Origin: Sphagnum compactum
Taxonomy: Eukaryota > Bryophyta > Sphagnopsida > Sphagnales
Length of the DNA: 64,000 nucleotides
Direction of reading: 5' to 3'
Assembly (NCBI GenBank): GCA_965153455.1
Contig: OZ234497.1
Coordinates: forward strand, 7,936,001 to 8,000,000
In this document: piece by piece, positions 1-11,845 of the stretch
Layout of the letters: each line of letters begins with the position of its first letter
Numbering within the stretch: position 1 is the first letter of the stretch
Program-made: the position numbers and the translations under genes
Notes under the pieces: model-generated
What the model was told of the DNA's origin: nothing
Seen by the model: the letters and a program-made list of their open reading frames with translations, nothing else
Databases searched by the model: none

Positions 1-735
1 AATGTTAACATAAGTAATATGAACCTAATTATCCATTTGGTGTTAATCTTCAATTTGGATATTTTTGTAGTCGCAACTTTTTCATCAAAGGGTGTTCTGC
101 ACTCTACAATGTTGATATTGAAGAGTTTAGTTTAAGATCATTACCTATTGGTGTTGTTTTTAGGTTTTGTTACGGAGCTTCAAAAAAATAGCACATATAT
201 ACTACTAAATGTTCAATAGATCACCATCATCTTGTAGTTGATTGTCTTGTTGATGATGTCATTTCCACTTACAAAAAGTTAATTTGGTGTCGTCCTACCA
301 AATGGCCTAATGACAAGCCTAGGCCACATCCACTTTTTCTTATAAACTAAGCTTAAGTGGGGGGCATCAAATTAGATGTGGTTTACAACATTTACAATTG
401 GTTGCAATCAAGGTGACAACACATTATGGTGGTACATTTTGGGTAAGAAAATGTATTCTCTTATTGGTACATGAACTTCATTATTTTGGGGGCACATTTT
501 TTTTCATTTCATCTAGCATTTTGAAAAACACATAAAATGGATTTTTGATACAAAGCTTCCAACACAATTCTTGTTACCTTTCAAATGATAGTGTTTTTTC
601 AACAAACTTTTATGTATTCACACATTTATGCTTCTTTGAATGAAAAACCTATCTAGATGTTTTTCGTAACATCACATTAGTGTAATTCTTTATATAGAAT
701 TGAAATTGGACAATGAATTCATATGTAATAAGAGA
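1..735 (+). repeat. Left arm of a long inverted repeat, carrying a decayed coding fragment
   Basis: This stretch reappears in reverse complement at 47355-48084, with base 1 pairing with base 48084. By eye only scattered substitutions and single-base indels separate the arms. The arm is cut by the window edge, so its true outer end is unknown. Read on the plus strand it has a long coding-like frame of unrecognised family, with an in-frame TAG at 189-191 that is shared with the other arm. It also has a one-base loss near 330 relative to the other arm (CATCCAC against CATCCCAC). It is therefore a duplicated pseudogene fragment, or the terminal repeat of a large element; neither can be decided here. 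Confidence 0.8.
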
Positions 736-2567
736 TATATAAGCATATTGGCACAAATTGAATTCAATAAACATAAATTAGCACGATTTGAAATGTCTAA
801 AACACAATAAAGATACATCCATGAGCTCTCTTAACATGTACATGGTAATGGTTATTAATTTGTAAAAGCGTAATATGTGAATCCAGTGCAACTATACATA
901 TAGAGACTAAAACATGGGACACAATAAGCATACCAAGAAATTGAGCAATTTTGACATAGTGGATAGACCTAAAGCAACTAAATACTGATGTTGCTCCATC
1001 TACTTCACCTTTGCCATGCTTCATGGCAAAATGATTCCAAAGGATCTGACAGCTTGATGGAAACTACACACTGACTATTAGGTTATGGTACCTCCCCAAA
1101 AAGTACCAAACCCTAGCACTTTTAAATTGACCAGAACAACCATCATTCCAAACAATGTGGTGTTTAAGTTGACACCATTTAGATTTAAGAAACTCCCAAT
1201 TTTGAAAGCATGCTAGACAAACGAGGTATTGTGTTCTTTCTCATTAGATATGTAGTAGTGAACTTCTTTTAGGATTCTAGACCCATCTATGATTGGGTCA
1301 TATTCTAGGTTATGTCGATATGTAACATGAACCAACATTGTAATTTGAAATGAAAACCAATGCATGTACTGGATCTCATTTTGAACCTTCATGGCATAAT
1401 TCTCTGAGAAATCTATACATGAGAGTATGGTGTTTTTAGGTATGTGTTTCAGAATTCCCTTAAACTCTTTCTCTTGCTAATGAACTACAAAATTATGAAA
1501 CACAAAATTTGAAATAAAGTTGAGGTTTCAAGTATTATATCAAGTCAATTGGAGTTGTATCATTGTACATCACCCTATTGACCTTCTTTTCTCGACCATT
1601 AGTAGTTGTACCCACAACCTCATGGCCAATGTTACGCCATTATGTCTTCCTATGGTTAACCAACTCTTCTGGATAGACTTGAAGCAACTAAATACCACAT
1701 CTAGGGCAGTCACCCATGATGCACTCCCTTTTATGGAACTCAATTGTCTTTTCTTTGGAGCGTAATATTGATTTCCATAATGAGGTCAATGCCTTAGGGA
1801 TCTGAAGGTGGGTAGTAAAACATTACTCACTTGATGTAGTGTTTAGTTAGGTTTGCATACATTCTCACACTTACAAACACAATAACTGTGGACATCATTT
1901 CCTTTGGCTTACATAGTGTCCAGACCAATTCTAAGCTCATTGAGTTCAATGTGGTACCAACAGGTGCATGTATTCCACTCCTTTAGTCTTTTAATGAACT
2001 AGGGTTTCAAATGTTGGAACCTTGAAAACATCACTTGGACTTTACAATGTTTCAATTTGAATGTTGTGAAGAACTTTAACTGCCAAATAGAAACACATTT
2101 GTTAGTACATGAATCATAGAATGTTTCAATGTGGAAAATCAATTATTTTTTAGAAAACAAACTTTGGAAATTATAAAGGATCAAATTTTGCAACTAAAAC
2201 ATTAAACTTATCAAACACTTACATCTACATAATAACAATTTTACTTAGACCTTGCAAATCAAAACATTACCTAAGTTGAAATTTAGGTTTATGATACACC
2301 TAAATTGTTGAGGTAGATAAAGATGAGAATAGTCAAATGACATAGTTCAAGGTCCTTTGCAAGCACATGCACAATTCAGCCAATTCATGAAACACTTAAA
2401 TAATTTGTTCAAAAACACATCAATGAAAGATAAAATCATTATCCTTGAGTTCAAAGCAAATTCTCCTTCCAAAATAGTCCTTAGAATCATTAAGGTAGAA
2501 AAATAGCTTATCATCTTGACCCAAACACACAAGTGCATGTACCTAATCACTTACCTTTGCCCTTACC
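736..2567. other. AT-rich intergenic DNA, no gene seen
   Basis: Open frames here are short, low-complexity and show no conserved motif. I see no RNA gene, LTR or clear splice-bounded exon. Confidence 0.5.
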
Positions 2568-3240
2568 AAGTAATCCCTAAACTTGAGCAAGAACAAAATC
2601 TAAATAAATAAAGCAAAATATGAATTTTGAAATGGTCCTTGCAAATTAATCATGCTTTCAAATTAATCATGCAAGACTTAACAAAATTCATAAAACACCA
2701 AGTTAAAATCAATCTAGTCTTGATTTGACGTACTGGGCCCTTCCAAAGTTTGGTCCTTGGATTTAAATAAAATTTAAGAAAACATAACTCAATGTCAAAA
2801 TTGAGATGAGAGTGACACAACTTGGTCCTTTTAAAGTAAATACAGGACTTAGATCAAAATCTATGAAACATTTAAATCAAAGGTTGAACAGTTACAAGCA
2901 CCTTATGCCATACCCCACTGAGTAATTGTGAACTGCATAATCACTGAATAAATAGCCTTTGTAAAGTAGTCCCTAAACTTAAGCAGGATGTAAAAAAAAT
3001 AACTCAATGTCAAAATTGAGATGAGGATGACACAACTTGGTCCTTTCAAAGTAAATGCAGGACTTAAATCAAAATTTATGAAGCACCTAAGACAAAGGTT
3101 GCACATAAGCACTTTAAACCTTAACCCACTTGAGCAATTGCAAATTGCTTAATCACTGAATAAATAGCCCTTGTAAAGTAGTCCTTGGATTGAAACAGAA
3201 TTCAAAAAAACATAACCTGTCATTTTTTGGCAGAATTGTC
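2568..3240. repeat. Degenerate tandem repeat, unit about 215 bp
   Basis: The block containing AACTCAATGTCAAAATTGAG starts at 2786 and again at 3001, an offset of 215 bp. A weaker third copy is anchored at 3214, and a more decayed one lies upstream from 2568. The phrases GGTCCTT, AAGTAGTCC and ATCACTGAATAAATAGCC recur at the same phase. Even weaker echoes continue to about 3780. Confidence 0.7.
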
Positions 3241-3775
3241 CAATTTATCAAGTCCATTACATTGCTCCAAAATAAGAGGCTTTAAGAAATAACATGATTA
3301 GAACAAAATCACATGGTATTATTAAAGCAGCTACATGTTTTATAGGTTCAAGAGGCACCCTAAAGCATAATCAATAAGAAAATGAGAAAAAAAACAAATG
3401 CAATCCTTTCAAAAGCCACACTACCTTTATGAAGGTTAAAAGAAAAAGAATCATCAAAAAATTATTTCAAAAAACTCATAAAGCACCATTGAAAACACTG
3501 ACTTAGAAACAAATATGAGATGGGTTCAGTACTTAGCTTGTTATTTTATTGATAGTTGTCCAACTTATTAGGGATCGTGCATAGAGTTCCTAAATTGGAG
3601 TCTACAAAGACACACTTTGGTAAGAATATAATCACATGACCTACTTTCAAAGTAATTGCATGATTAGGTTCATGAGGCACCAAAGCATTAACTCAAAAAC
3701 ACTAGTAAAATAACAAAAGAAAATGTAGTCCTTTGAAAAGCACACACTACATTTTCCAAGGTCTAGAAATACACA

Positions 3776-4335
3776 CCTAAATCACTTGGACCTTACCAAA
3801 GCTTCTAACTTCTATCAATCCTTAGCAAATAACCACATAAAGCACGTGGACCTTGCTAAAGCACTTCCCACACCTGTCAATCCTTAACAAGTAGCCATAC
3901 CAAACACATGGACCTTGCAAAACATTTTTAACTTCTATTTGTCTTTAGGAAGTAGCCACATCAAGCACTTGGAACTTGCTAAAACACTTTTGACTTTTTG
4001 TCCTTAACAAGTAACCACATGAAGCACTTGAAACTTATCAAAACACTTTTGACTTTTTTGTCCTTAGCAAGTAGCCATATCAGGCACTTGGACCTTGCCA
4101 AGACACTTATGACTCATGTTTGTTCTTAGAAAGTAGTGCATCAAGCATGTGGACCTTGCCAAAGCAATCTTGATTTCTATCTGCCCTTAGCAAGCAACAA
4201 GCATCAAGCACAAGTGCACCTTGTCAAAAAAGTGCTTTTGTCATAACACATCTATCCTTAGGAAATAGGGCCATTTCAAGCATTTGGAGTTTGCCAAAGC
4301 ATTGTTAACTTTTGACAGTCCCTAGCAACTGGGTT
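3776..4335. repeat. Degenerate tandem repeat, unit about 60 bp, about 9 copies
   Basis: Each unit has the order AAGCACTTGGACCTTGCC, then AAA(A/G)CACTTTTGACTT, then GTCCTTAGCAAGTAGCCACATC. Units begin near 3780, 3839, 3902, 3962, 4021, 4081, 4142, 4205 and 4277. Unit length drifts between about 56 and 72 bp. There are no unique spacers, so it is not a CRISPR array. Confidence 0.75.
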
Positions 4336-5990
4336 TTTACAATGCCATCAGAACATCAAATGTGTGGGTTGAACCACCTTGGCTACTATGTAGATCAATT
4401 GCAATACTATGTCCATGGCAATTTTACAAGGTTCTTTGAAGAATGGCGGCCATGAGAATCCAAGCTCTTTCAACCCTAAATCCATAAAATCTCTCCTTGT
4501 TTCAATGAACCAAACATAAAAAAACTACCTCAATTCAAGTGTTAAGGTTATGAAAAGTTCCATTGAATTGTTCATTCACAACCTAATACATGGATGAAAA
4601 GGTTTTTCATCCACAACCTACAATGCTCAATTGTTTTTATCTAAATAATATTTGAATTTTTTTTAATAATTTATGACTCCAAACTCCATTATGGATTATA
4701 AGCATAATTAGACTAATTTAAAGGTTTTAATTCTAGTGACTTCTTAAATACATGTATATTTATCCTTGAAAGCTATATTGTACGTTAGTTTCATTGCATA
4801 ACCTTGTTCAGCCATATCCTTTGACAGCAGAATATATGTTTCATAATATTTTTAATTATGCATAACACTTCCAAAATTCATGGAAATGCAACCTTGCCCT
4901 TCCTTACAACATAAAAACATTTCTTCTTTAAGGAACTTTTTCAAATGATGTATTTTTAAGGGTTAAAAGCATGTTCAAAAGTGATTCATATAAAATGTAA
5001 TGAAAACATATTTTGAGATTCTTTCGAATGCCATGCCCTAATGTTGATCAAAATACAACCTCCTATGAAATTTGAGAAGAAATGGTTTTGTTTCAAATTG
5101 GAAAAAGGATGTTCAAAATCAAACGCTACTCTGTTGCTCACTACTTACTTCACACTTTTCGAATAATAAAACGTCTCCAAATTACAAAACAAATCAGGGA
5201 AATGAAAATTCACAAGTATAAAAAATTACCCAACAAATTTCATTATTTTTCAATATTTCACTTTTTTTTAATGATTTCTCAAAGTTGACTAGGTGCAAGA
5301 TTTTATGGTAGTCAACACAATCCTTGGATCCTTTTATTGTGTTTTCACCCTTATTGGGTGATAGCACAATTATGTGGATTGTTTGGACTATCATAGTTGT
5401 AATTTTTCTGGATTATAAATGAACTTTAAATGTAAAATCATGTCAAACATTAAAATTTTCAATTTTTTCATTATCCATGTTGCAATAGACTTTAGTGAAA
5501 ATCTTACTAAAAATTATGGATGAGTTTTAATAAAAGAATGGACTCATTGTGGACTTTTGAAATGATGACACTATGTTTTTCACACATAGAAAATGAAAAA
5601 TGTGAACTCAAAAACTATGTCATAAGAATATCAAAATTTAAATTTAAAAATAGGCCATCATAAAATGAATAATTTAATTGTAAAATATATTGAATTTTTT
5701 TAATATAATTGTTTTTCATTTAAGAAATTTAGCTTGTAATGATTTTTGTCATTTGTTATAATTTATATTCCATTTCACATTGAAATCTTTAAACTTTTTT
5801 AAAAACTTTACGACCAATCACATGTTTATGGATATTTATAGGGTGGTCTATTAATATTTGTGACCAAAACCATAGGGGAATTATAGGATTTATAGTTTGA
5901 TAATTATTTTAAATGCAGGAATTGTAGCTAGTGTAAGATGTGGACTCTTCAAAATGTCCAACATGAGCCACCTAACCATGTTTTTACCCT
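4336..5990. other. AT-rich intergenic DNA, no gene seen
   Basis: Long A/T runs, short frames and no conserved motif on either strand. Confidence 0.5.
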
Positions 5991-5999
5991 ATTGCTAAG

Positions 6000-6640
6000 G
6001 TGTTTCCAGAATGACCAAGCCGACATGATCAAATCCAAAAATGTCATCTAGAATTGCTTTCCTTGGGTCAAGTGCTGTCACACGACCTCTTGCAAAAAAA
6101 ACACCTTCAAGATCTAGAAGATCACATTGCTTTCCTTGGGTCGTCACACAACCTTTCGCAAGAAACACCTTCAGGAAGTAAAAGATCGCATTCCTTTCCA
6201 TGCCAATTGCTACGCCCTATTAGTGGAGCTTCTTTTTGGCACATATCTTTCTAAATTATGTGAATTTGCCACATTGTCTTCATTAGTACCAAAAGACTCA
6301 GTGCTTTCACAGTATTCACCCCCCGAAAATGCAAGGAGCCCTTGGGTATAAACTTGATCATTTTGGTGATCTCTAGCTGTGCCAACATTTCAGACTACAT
6401 TCGGACAAACCACCTTCTTCGTGGTAAGATTATTGACAATTTCATCTCCAATACACTCCAATCTAGCAATCACTTGGCTTACTGGCCAAAAGCAACTTTT
6501 TCCTACAGTTGATCCAAAATTTCGCAACTTTGGAGTTGGGCTAAAAAGTGCTCGCTCTTGGTACAAAACGAATATAGTCTCCAATGAAACAATGATGCAC
6601 TCTTCCAGTCCCTGGGCCTAATAGATAGAAAGAGTATACA
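6000..6640 (-). pseudogene. Decayed coding-like stretch, family unknown
   Basis: The minus strand has coding-like composition in several frames, including a 64-codon open stretch at 6390-6584 and a second readable piece from about 6360 to 6230 in another frame. Stops and frame changes break it up, so if it was a gene it is now dead. The strand choice rests on amino-acid composition only. I recognise no domain. The right part overlaps the short repeat at 6049-6205. Confidence 0.25.
6049..6205. repeat. Short tandem duplication, unit about 70 bp
   Basis: The series TTGCTTTCCTTGGGTC, GTCACAC(G/A)ACCT, GCAA(A/G)AAACACCTTCA occurs from about 6053 and again from about 6127. A partial third copy starts near 6190. 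Confidence 0.6.
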
Positions 6641-7137
6641 TGTTTACACAAACATTGTAGCCGATGTGAAGTTTTCCACGATCGTTCCATGACTCCCACA
6701 AATCAACTAGATTTCCAGCATTCAATGTTTCCATGGTTTGTGTCAATCTTGAAATAAAATGTTTTTATTCAGTTGAAAGCATAAGATATAGGAATTAACT
6801 GAATGTCCTTAATTAAAGATGTCAATTTGCATATTATCATTTATCATTTGACAATATTCAAAAGAGTTACAAGGTACTAGTTATTTCAATAAGAGGAAAT
6901 ACAATCGATTGGAATATTTTTTGTCATGAGTTTTATCATTCCTTAAAAACTTTTATCATTCCTTAACATATCTAATGTATCCGAGAATGTATGTAAGAAG
7001 GATATGTAATCTAGATGCGAATAATGTTTTATAATTCCTTTTCAATAAAGATAGACCCATTTAGCTTGTCATTGTCGTCCTTGATCTTTTGGAGATATAC
7101 TCCATTAATCTTGGGATTTATGATCTAACAACCACCA

Positions 7138-8145
7138 GGTCTTTATTCTCATTATTGTCACGAGAAGGACAATCTAATGGATGCCATGTCGTTATTTTCA
7201 TTATTGTCACGAGAGGGACGATTTGGTGGCCGCCATCTCTTTATTCTCATTATTGTCACGAGAGGGACGATCTAATGGCCACCGTGTCTTTATTCTCATT
7301 ATTGTCATGAGAAGGACAATCTCATGGGAGCCAAGTCATTTTTCAAGATTAACATGACATGGATGACTTAGTGGCTGCTAGATCATCTTCTCACAATGGT
7401 AGTAGGAGGAGGACTTAGCAACTACCAAGTCATTTTTTCATGATGGTAACAAAAGGAGGACTTGGTGACCGCCAAGTCATTTTCTTGCGATGGTAGCAAA
7501 AGGAGGATGTGGCAATTGCCATATCGTTTTCTTACGATGGAAGCAAGAGGAAGATCTGGTGACCGCCAAGTCGTTTTCTCGCGATGGTACTGAGAGGACA
7601 ATTTGGTGGCCTCAAAGGTCCTGGGATTCACAATCTAGCAGCCATTAGGTCTACTCCTCACCATGGTAGCAAGAGTACGATCTAACAGTCGCCAGGCCAT
7701 TTTTTTGTGATGGTTTCGTGATGATGATTTGATGACCACCATATCATTTTTTCGTGATGGTTTTGTGATGATGATCTAACAACTACGAGGTTGTTTTCTT
7801 CTGATGGATTCAAGATGACGATTTGATAGCTGCCAGGTCGTCTTTTCGCAATGGTTTCGACATGAAGATTTGGCGGCCGCCAAATTATTTTTTCATGAAG
7901 GACATGGGATTGACTATCTAGCGGCCGCTAATTCATTTACTCATGATTATAACAAGAAGATGACCTAGTAGCCACTAGGTCATTCTCTTACGAAGGTTTC
8001 AAGTTTGTGATTTGGTGGCCACTAAGCCGTTTTCCAACGATGGTTGTGAGATGGACAATTTGGCGGTTGCCAGATCATTCTCTTAGGATGGAATTGAAAA
8101 GTGGCCTTCTATTTAAGTGTCGGTGTGGTGGCCGCTAGATTGTTT
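7138..8145. repeat. Degenerate minisatellite, unit 47-48 bp, about 20 copies
   Basis: The unit runs roughly GTCATTTTCTCGCGATGG, then TAGCAAGAGGACGATTTGG, then TGGCCGCCAA. The first four copies use a variant, CTCATTATTGTCACGAGAGG. Copies follow each other without spacers to about 8145, with one shortened unit near 7622-7652. Two octamers GCGGCCGC fall inside diverged copies, near 7873 and 7920. No long open frame runs through the array on either strand, so a protein repeat is unlikely. Confidence 0.85.
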
Positions 8146-8700
8146 GATTTCACACCATCTTACGATTGACCATGGGCCATGTAATGGTCAGGTAACGGTG
8201 ACTTGGCACTATGAGGATTTTAGTATGTGGATTCATGTTGTGATGTTGAATCGACTACAAAATTTGAAATGACAAAAAAGAAACCAATGAAATAAGGTTA
8301 TGATATAATATAAACAAATTTTGAAGAAAACATGCTTCATGGACAGTAATTGAAATGACAAAAAGTCCACGGGGTGAAATTGAGACAAATGAAAAATAGA
8401 TGCTAGTTTTCTTGTTACTTGATGACTTCTAAATGTAGTACCAAATTTTCACTCTCTACTATTCAATTGGATGAATGACTAAGGGTTTAAGATGCAGACG
8501 ATGCATGGAGGAAATCAAAATGAAGAGTGATATAACAACTAATGTGTCACTATGCTTACTGAATGATCATTTGAAAAACGTGGTGTTTACCTATTATTCC
8601 CTAAAAGGTTGGTGGACATTAAAATATATACAAGCAGAAAGATGGAAAGGGAGGAGAAGCACAAAGAGGTTGGAAATTCTGACATGACACTGTCTCACAA
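8146..8700. other. Intergenic, no feature seen
   Basis: A 70-codon plus-strand frame at 8475-8687 has no recognisable motif and is probably chance. Otherwise nothing is seen up to the copia LTR. Confidence 0.4.
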
Positions 8701-9013
8701 TGTTAACAATTAGGAGATCTACTCAAGTGCAAACATAAATCTTTATTGAAAGGAAACTAAAACACAATGTTCACAACATAGAACATGACATCAAGAACTC
8801 CTCAAGGTTCTTGTCACATGAAATACACAAACTTGTGCAATGAAAAAAATAGAGACAAACCATCCACACCAAGGTATTTAACTAAAAGACCAAACCACAA
8901 ATAACCAAACTAATATAAGTAAAAAAAGTAATTCAACCTTGTGAAAGTAACCTAGTTACTTTCCTACTCCAGTAACTAATGAAGCCTAACAAGTTGAACT
9001 TGAATTCTCAACA
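8701..9013 (-). repeat. 3' LTR of a minus-strand Ty1/copia element
   Basis: Read on the minus strand, the segment starts TGTTGAGAATTC at 9013 and ends TTGTTAACA at 8701, a normal TG...CA pair. A purine tract, AAGGGGAG, lies just upstream on that strand (9014-9024) as expected for a polypurine tract. An AATAAA-type signal is visible in the minus orientation near 8740. The matching 5' LTR is not in the window, so the boundaries rest on the TG/CA ends and the purine tract. Confidence 0.65.
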
Positions 9014-11452
9014 CTCCCCTTCAAGTTCAAATCCACTTCTAATACACTAAGCATTTTCTTAAACTTCCTTAGTTTGTCTATACCTAAAGCTTTTGTGAAA
9101 ATGTCACTAACTTGATCTTCAGTACTGACATGAATAAGGTCAATTTCTTTTGCTAGAACTTTTTCTCTAATAAAATGGTAGTGCACCTCAATGTGCTTTG
9201 TCCTAGCATGATAGACCGGGTTGTTAGCAAGTAATATGTTACTCATGTTATCACAATAAATGACAACATGAGCATCCACTAACTATCCCAAATGTGAGAG
9301 TAGTTTTTGTAACCAAACTACTTCACATGCAGCAATTGCTACACCTTTGTATTTTGCCTCCGTGCTTGATAGTGCAACTGTTGGTTGTTTTTTACTGCTC
9401 CAACTAACAGCACCACTTCCAAAAGAAAACATGAAACCATTGGTTGATCTTTTATCTGAAACATTGCCAGCCCAATCAGCATCCGTGTATCCATGTACTT
9501 GTAACTGGCTCTTGGTTTCATAGAAAATTCCACAATGCAAAATATGTTTTATGTACCTCAATATGCGCCTCACTGCATCCAAATGTGGCTTTCGTGGTGT
9601 TTGCATGAATTGACTCACCACTCCGACTACATAACTCAAATCTGGCCTTGTGATGGTCATGTAAATCAAACTCACCACTATGCGCCTATACATAGTGGTA
9701 TCCTCCACAAGGTCTCCTTCATTTGCATTTAACTTCACATTTTGCTCCAATGGAATTCAAGTGGGTTTACAACCCGTCAACCCATATTCGGACAATTTGT
9801 TCAAGGCATATTGCCTTTGTAATAACCATATCCCTTTAGGGGACTAGATTACTTCAATGTCGAAGAAGTAACACAATTCTCCCAAATCCTTCATCTCAAA
9901 CTTTTGCTTCAAAAGCTTATTCAAATCAAAGATGTCTGCATCACTATCTCCTATAATAATCAAGTCATCAACATAGATAACTATGACTACAATCCCATGA
10001 TCTGTCTTTTTCACAAATAGTGAAAAATCTGCATTGGATGTTTGAAATCCACTTGTGACAAGATATTGACCTATCTTATCTGACCAAACTCTAGGTGCTT
10101 GTTTCAAGCCGTACAAATCTTTCTTCAACCTACAAACCAAATTAGGATGTGTTTGGTCCACATAACCTGGTGGTTGTTCCATGTACACTTCTTCCTATAA
10201 ATCTCCATGAAAAAAAACATTCTTTACATCCATTTGATGTAAAAACCATCCTTTTGCTGCTGCCATAGCAATGATTGCTTTTACAGTTGTCATTTTGGCA
10301 ACTGGACTATAGGTCTCCTCATAGTCTATGCCATAAGTTTGGGCATAACCTTTGGCAACCAATCTTGCTTTGTATTTGCTCACAGATCCATCTGCATTTG
10401 CTTGACCTTGTACACCCATTTGCACCCAGTTGCTTTCTTGTCCTTTGGTAAAACTACCAATTCCCAAGTAGCATTAGCATCCAATGCCGCCATGTCTTCA
10501 TCCAAGGTATTATCCCATTCACGGTTTCCAACCGCCTGTTCAAAACAAGTGGGTTTAACCTCCTGTATAACTCTCACCATGTATGCGTAATGATGAGCTA
10601 CAAAGCCATCATATGTGAGTCTTTGTACAGGGTACTTGACTCGTGTGGATCTTCGTACTCCATTGTTGTTCTCAGGTGTTTTCAAAGCTTTCTTGGCCAT
10701 TCGAGCTCTTGGAGTAGTAACTGAAGGGATTCTTGATTCTTCACCCACACTCTTCTCTGAATCACTTGACTCAGCATCTACATGAGAATTCCTAGATGAC
10801 GTTTGAGAACTACCATGTACAATGTTTGAAAATCTTAATCTTCCTTTCCATGGAGTGCCATTGGACCCACTAATTGAAGACCCTTGTGGTCCACTAGTTA
10901 ATTGTGATTCTTGTTCCACATTTGATGAAACATCACCAAATCTAGCCTCTCCATCTTCTGCTATCTTCAGTGGTGAGTACCAACTAAACATCTCATCAAA
11001 CACAACATCTCTACTCACTTGCAACTTTCGAGTGGAAGGGTTGAAACATTTATATCCTTTTTGTTTTGAGGAATATCCAATGAAGATACACTTCTCAGCT
11101 TTTGGATCTAGTTTTGATTTGTTCTCGTCAGAAGCATGCACGTATGCAATGCAACCAAACACTCTGAAGTGTGAGACATCGGGTTTCTTGCCTGTGAATT
11201 TTTCTTCAGGTGTTATGCCATGAACTGCCGCTATGGGTGTTCAATTCATGATATAGCCTGTAGTTGCTACCGCCTCAGCCCAAAAGTAATTTGACAAATT
11301 CTTTTCATTCAACATGGCACGTGCTATTTTTGCAATGTGCCTATTCTTCCTTTCAGCAACTCCATTCTGCTGTGGGGAGTAACTACATGAATACTTCCTT
11401 TGAATTCCATGCTCCTTCAAGTATTCACTGAATTCATTTGAAAAATATTCTC
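9014..11452 (-). pseudogene. Ty1/copia pol remnant: integrase, reverse transcriptase, RNase H
   Basis: On the minus strand the domains follow copia order. The integrase end comes first, with the QQNGVAERKNR motif near 11350 and the integrase C-terminal GCIAYVH and FIGYSS motifs near 11150. The reverse transcriptase follows, with [11 protein letters not shown] near 10370, LYGLKQAPR near 10100 and the catalytic YVDD near 9980. RNase H comes last, with TDADWAG near 9480, LSSTEAKY near 9360 and DIFTKALG near 9090. At least four frame breaks or stops separate the open pieces (10380-11162, 10195-10467, 9844-10188, 9283-9750, 8986-9279), so it is dead. Gag, protease and the integrase front are missing. 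The right edge is an abrupt fusion to the 3' region of chromovirus A at about 11452. Confidence 0.93.
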
Positions 11453-11845
11453 CCCCTCCATCGCCACTACCAACCCAACCCTTTGGGATGCACTTTAAGC
11501 ATGTGCGTGTCCCCACAAGCTCACCTTGCTTGCCTCCTTTTTTGGGGCCAAGGTTTCTCTTAGCCCGAATGTGGGAATCCGATTTTGATTTGGGCGTACG
11601 CAAGAAAGTTCCATTTGTCCATGCCACTTGACGACTTTCTTAGTAATATTCATTATTTTCATGATGTAATCTCTTGAAAGTCTTTAGCCTTTCTTTCACT
11701 TGCAATTTGATGTGGTACATTTGTGTAATTTCCTGCCCCACTAAAAGAAAGGTGATGTCCTCATCACATTCTATGTTTTTTTTTTTTCTTTACCGGTCTA
11801 TTGTGGAATTCTTTTATGGCTTCTTGGGCATGTTCCCTATCCGGC
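11453..11845 (-). mobile_element. 3' untranslated region of chromovirus A, truncated
   Basis: This matches, in the same orientation, the region downstream of pol in elements C (16885-17680) and B (36358-37144). Only the part nearest pol survives; the rest of the tail and the 3' LTR of A are lost at the fusion with copia DNA. Confidence 0.75.

Noticed and set aside
5325-5360. Short similarity of TCCTTTTATTGTGTTTTCACCC to 42609-42630
   Set aside because: Only about 25 bp match and the flanks differ; too short to support a shared element.
3776-8145. Possible CRISPR-like arrays
   Set aside because: The units abut each other without unique spacers and the genome is a plant's; these are ordinary degenerate tandem repeats.
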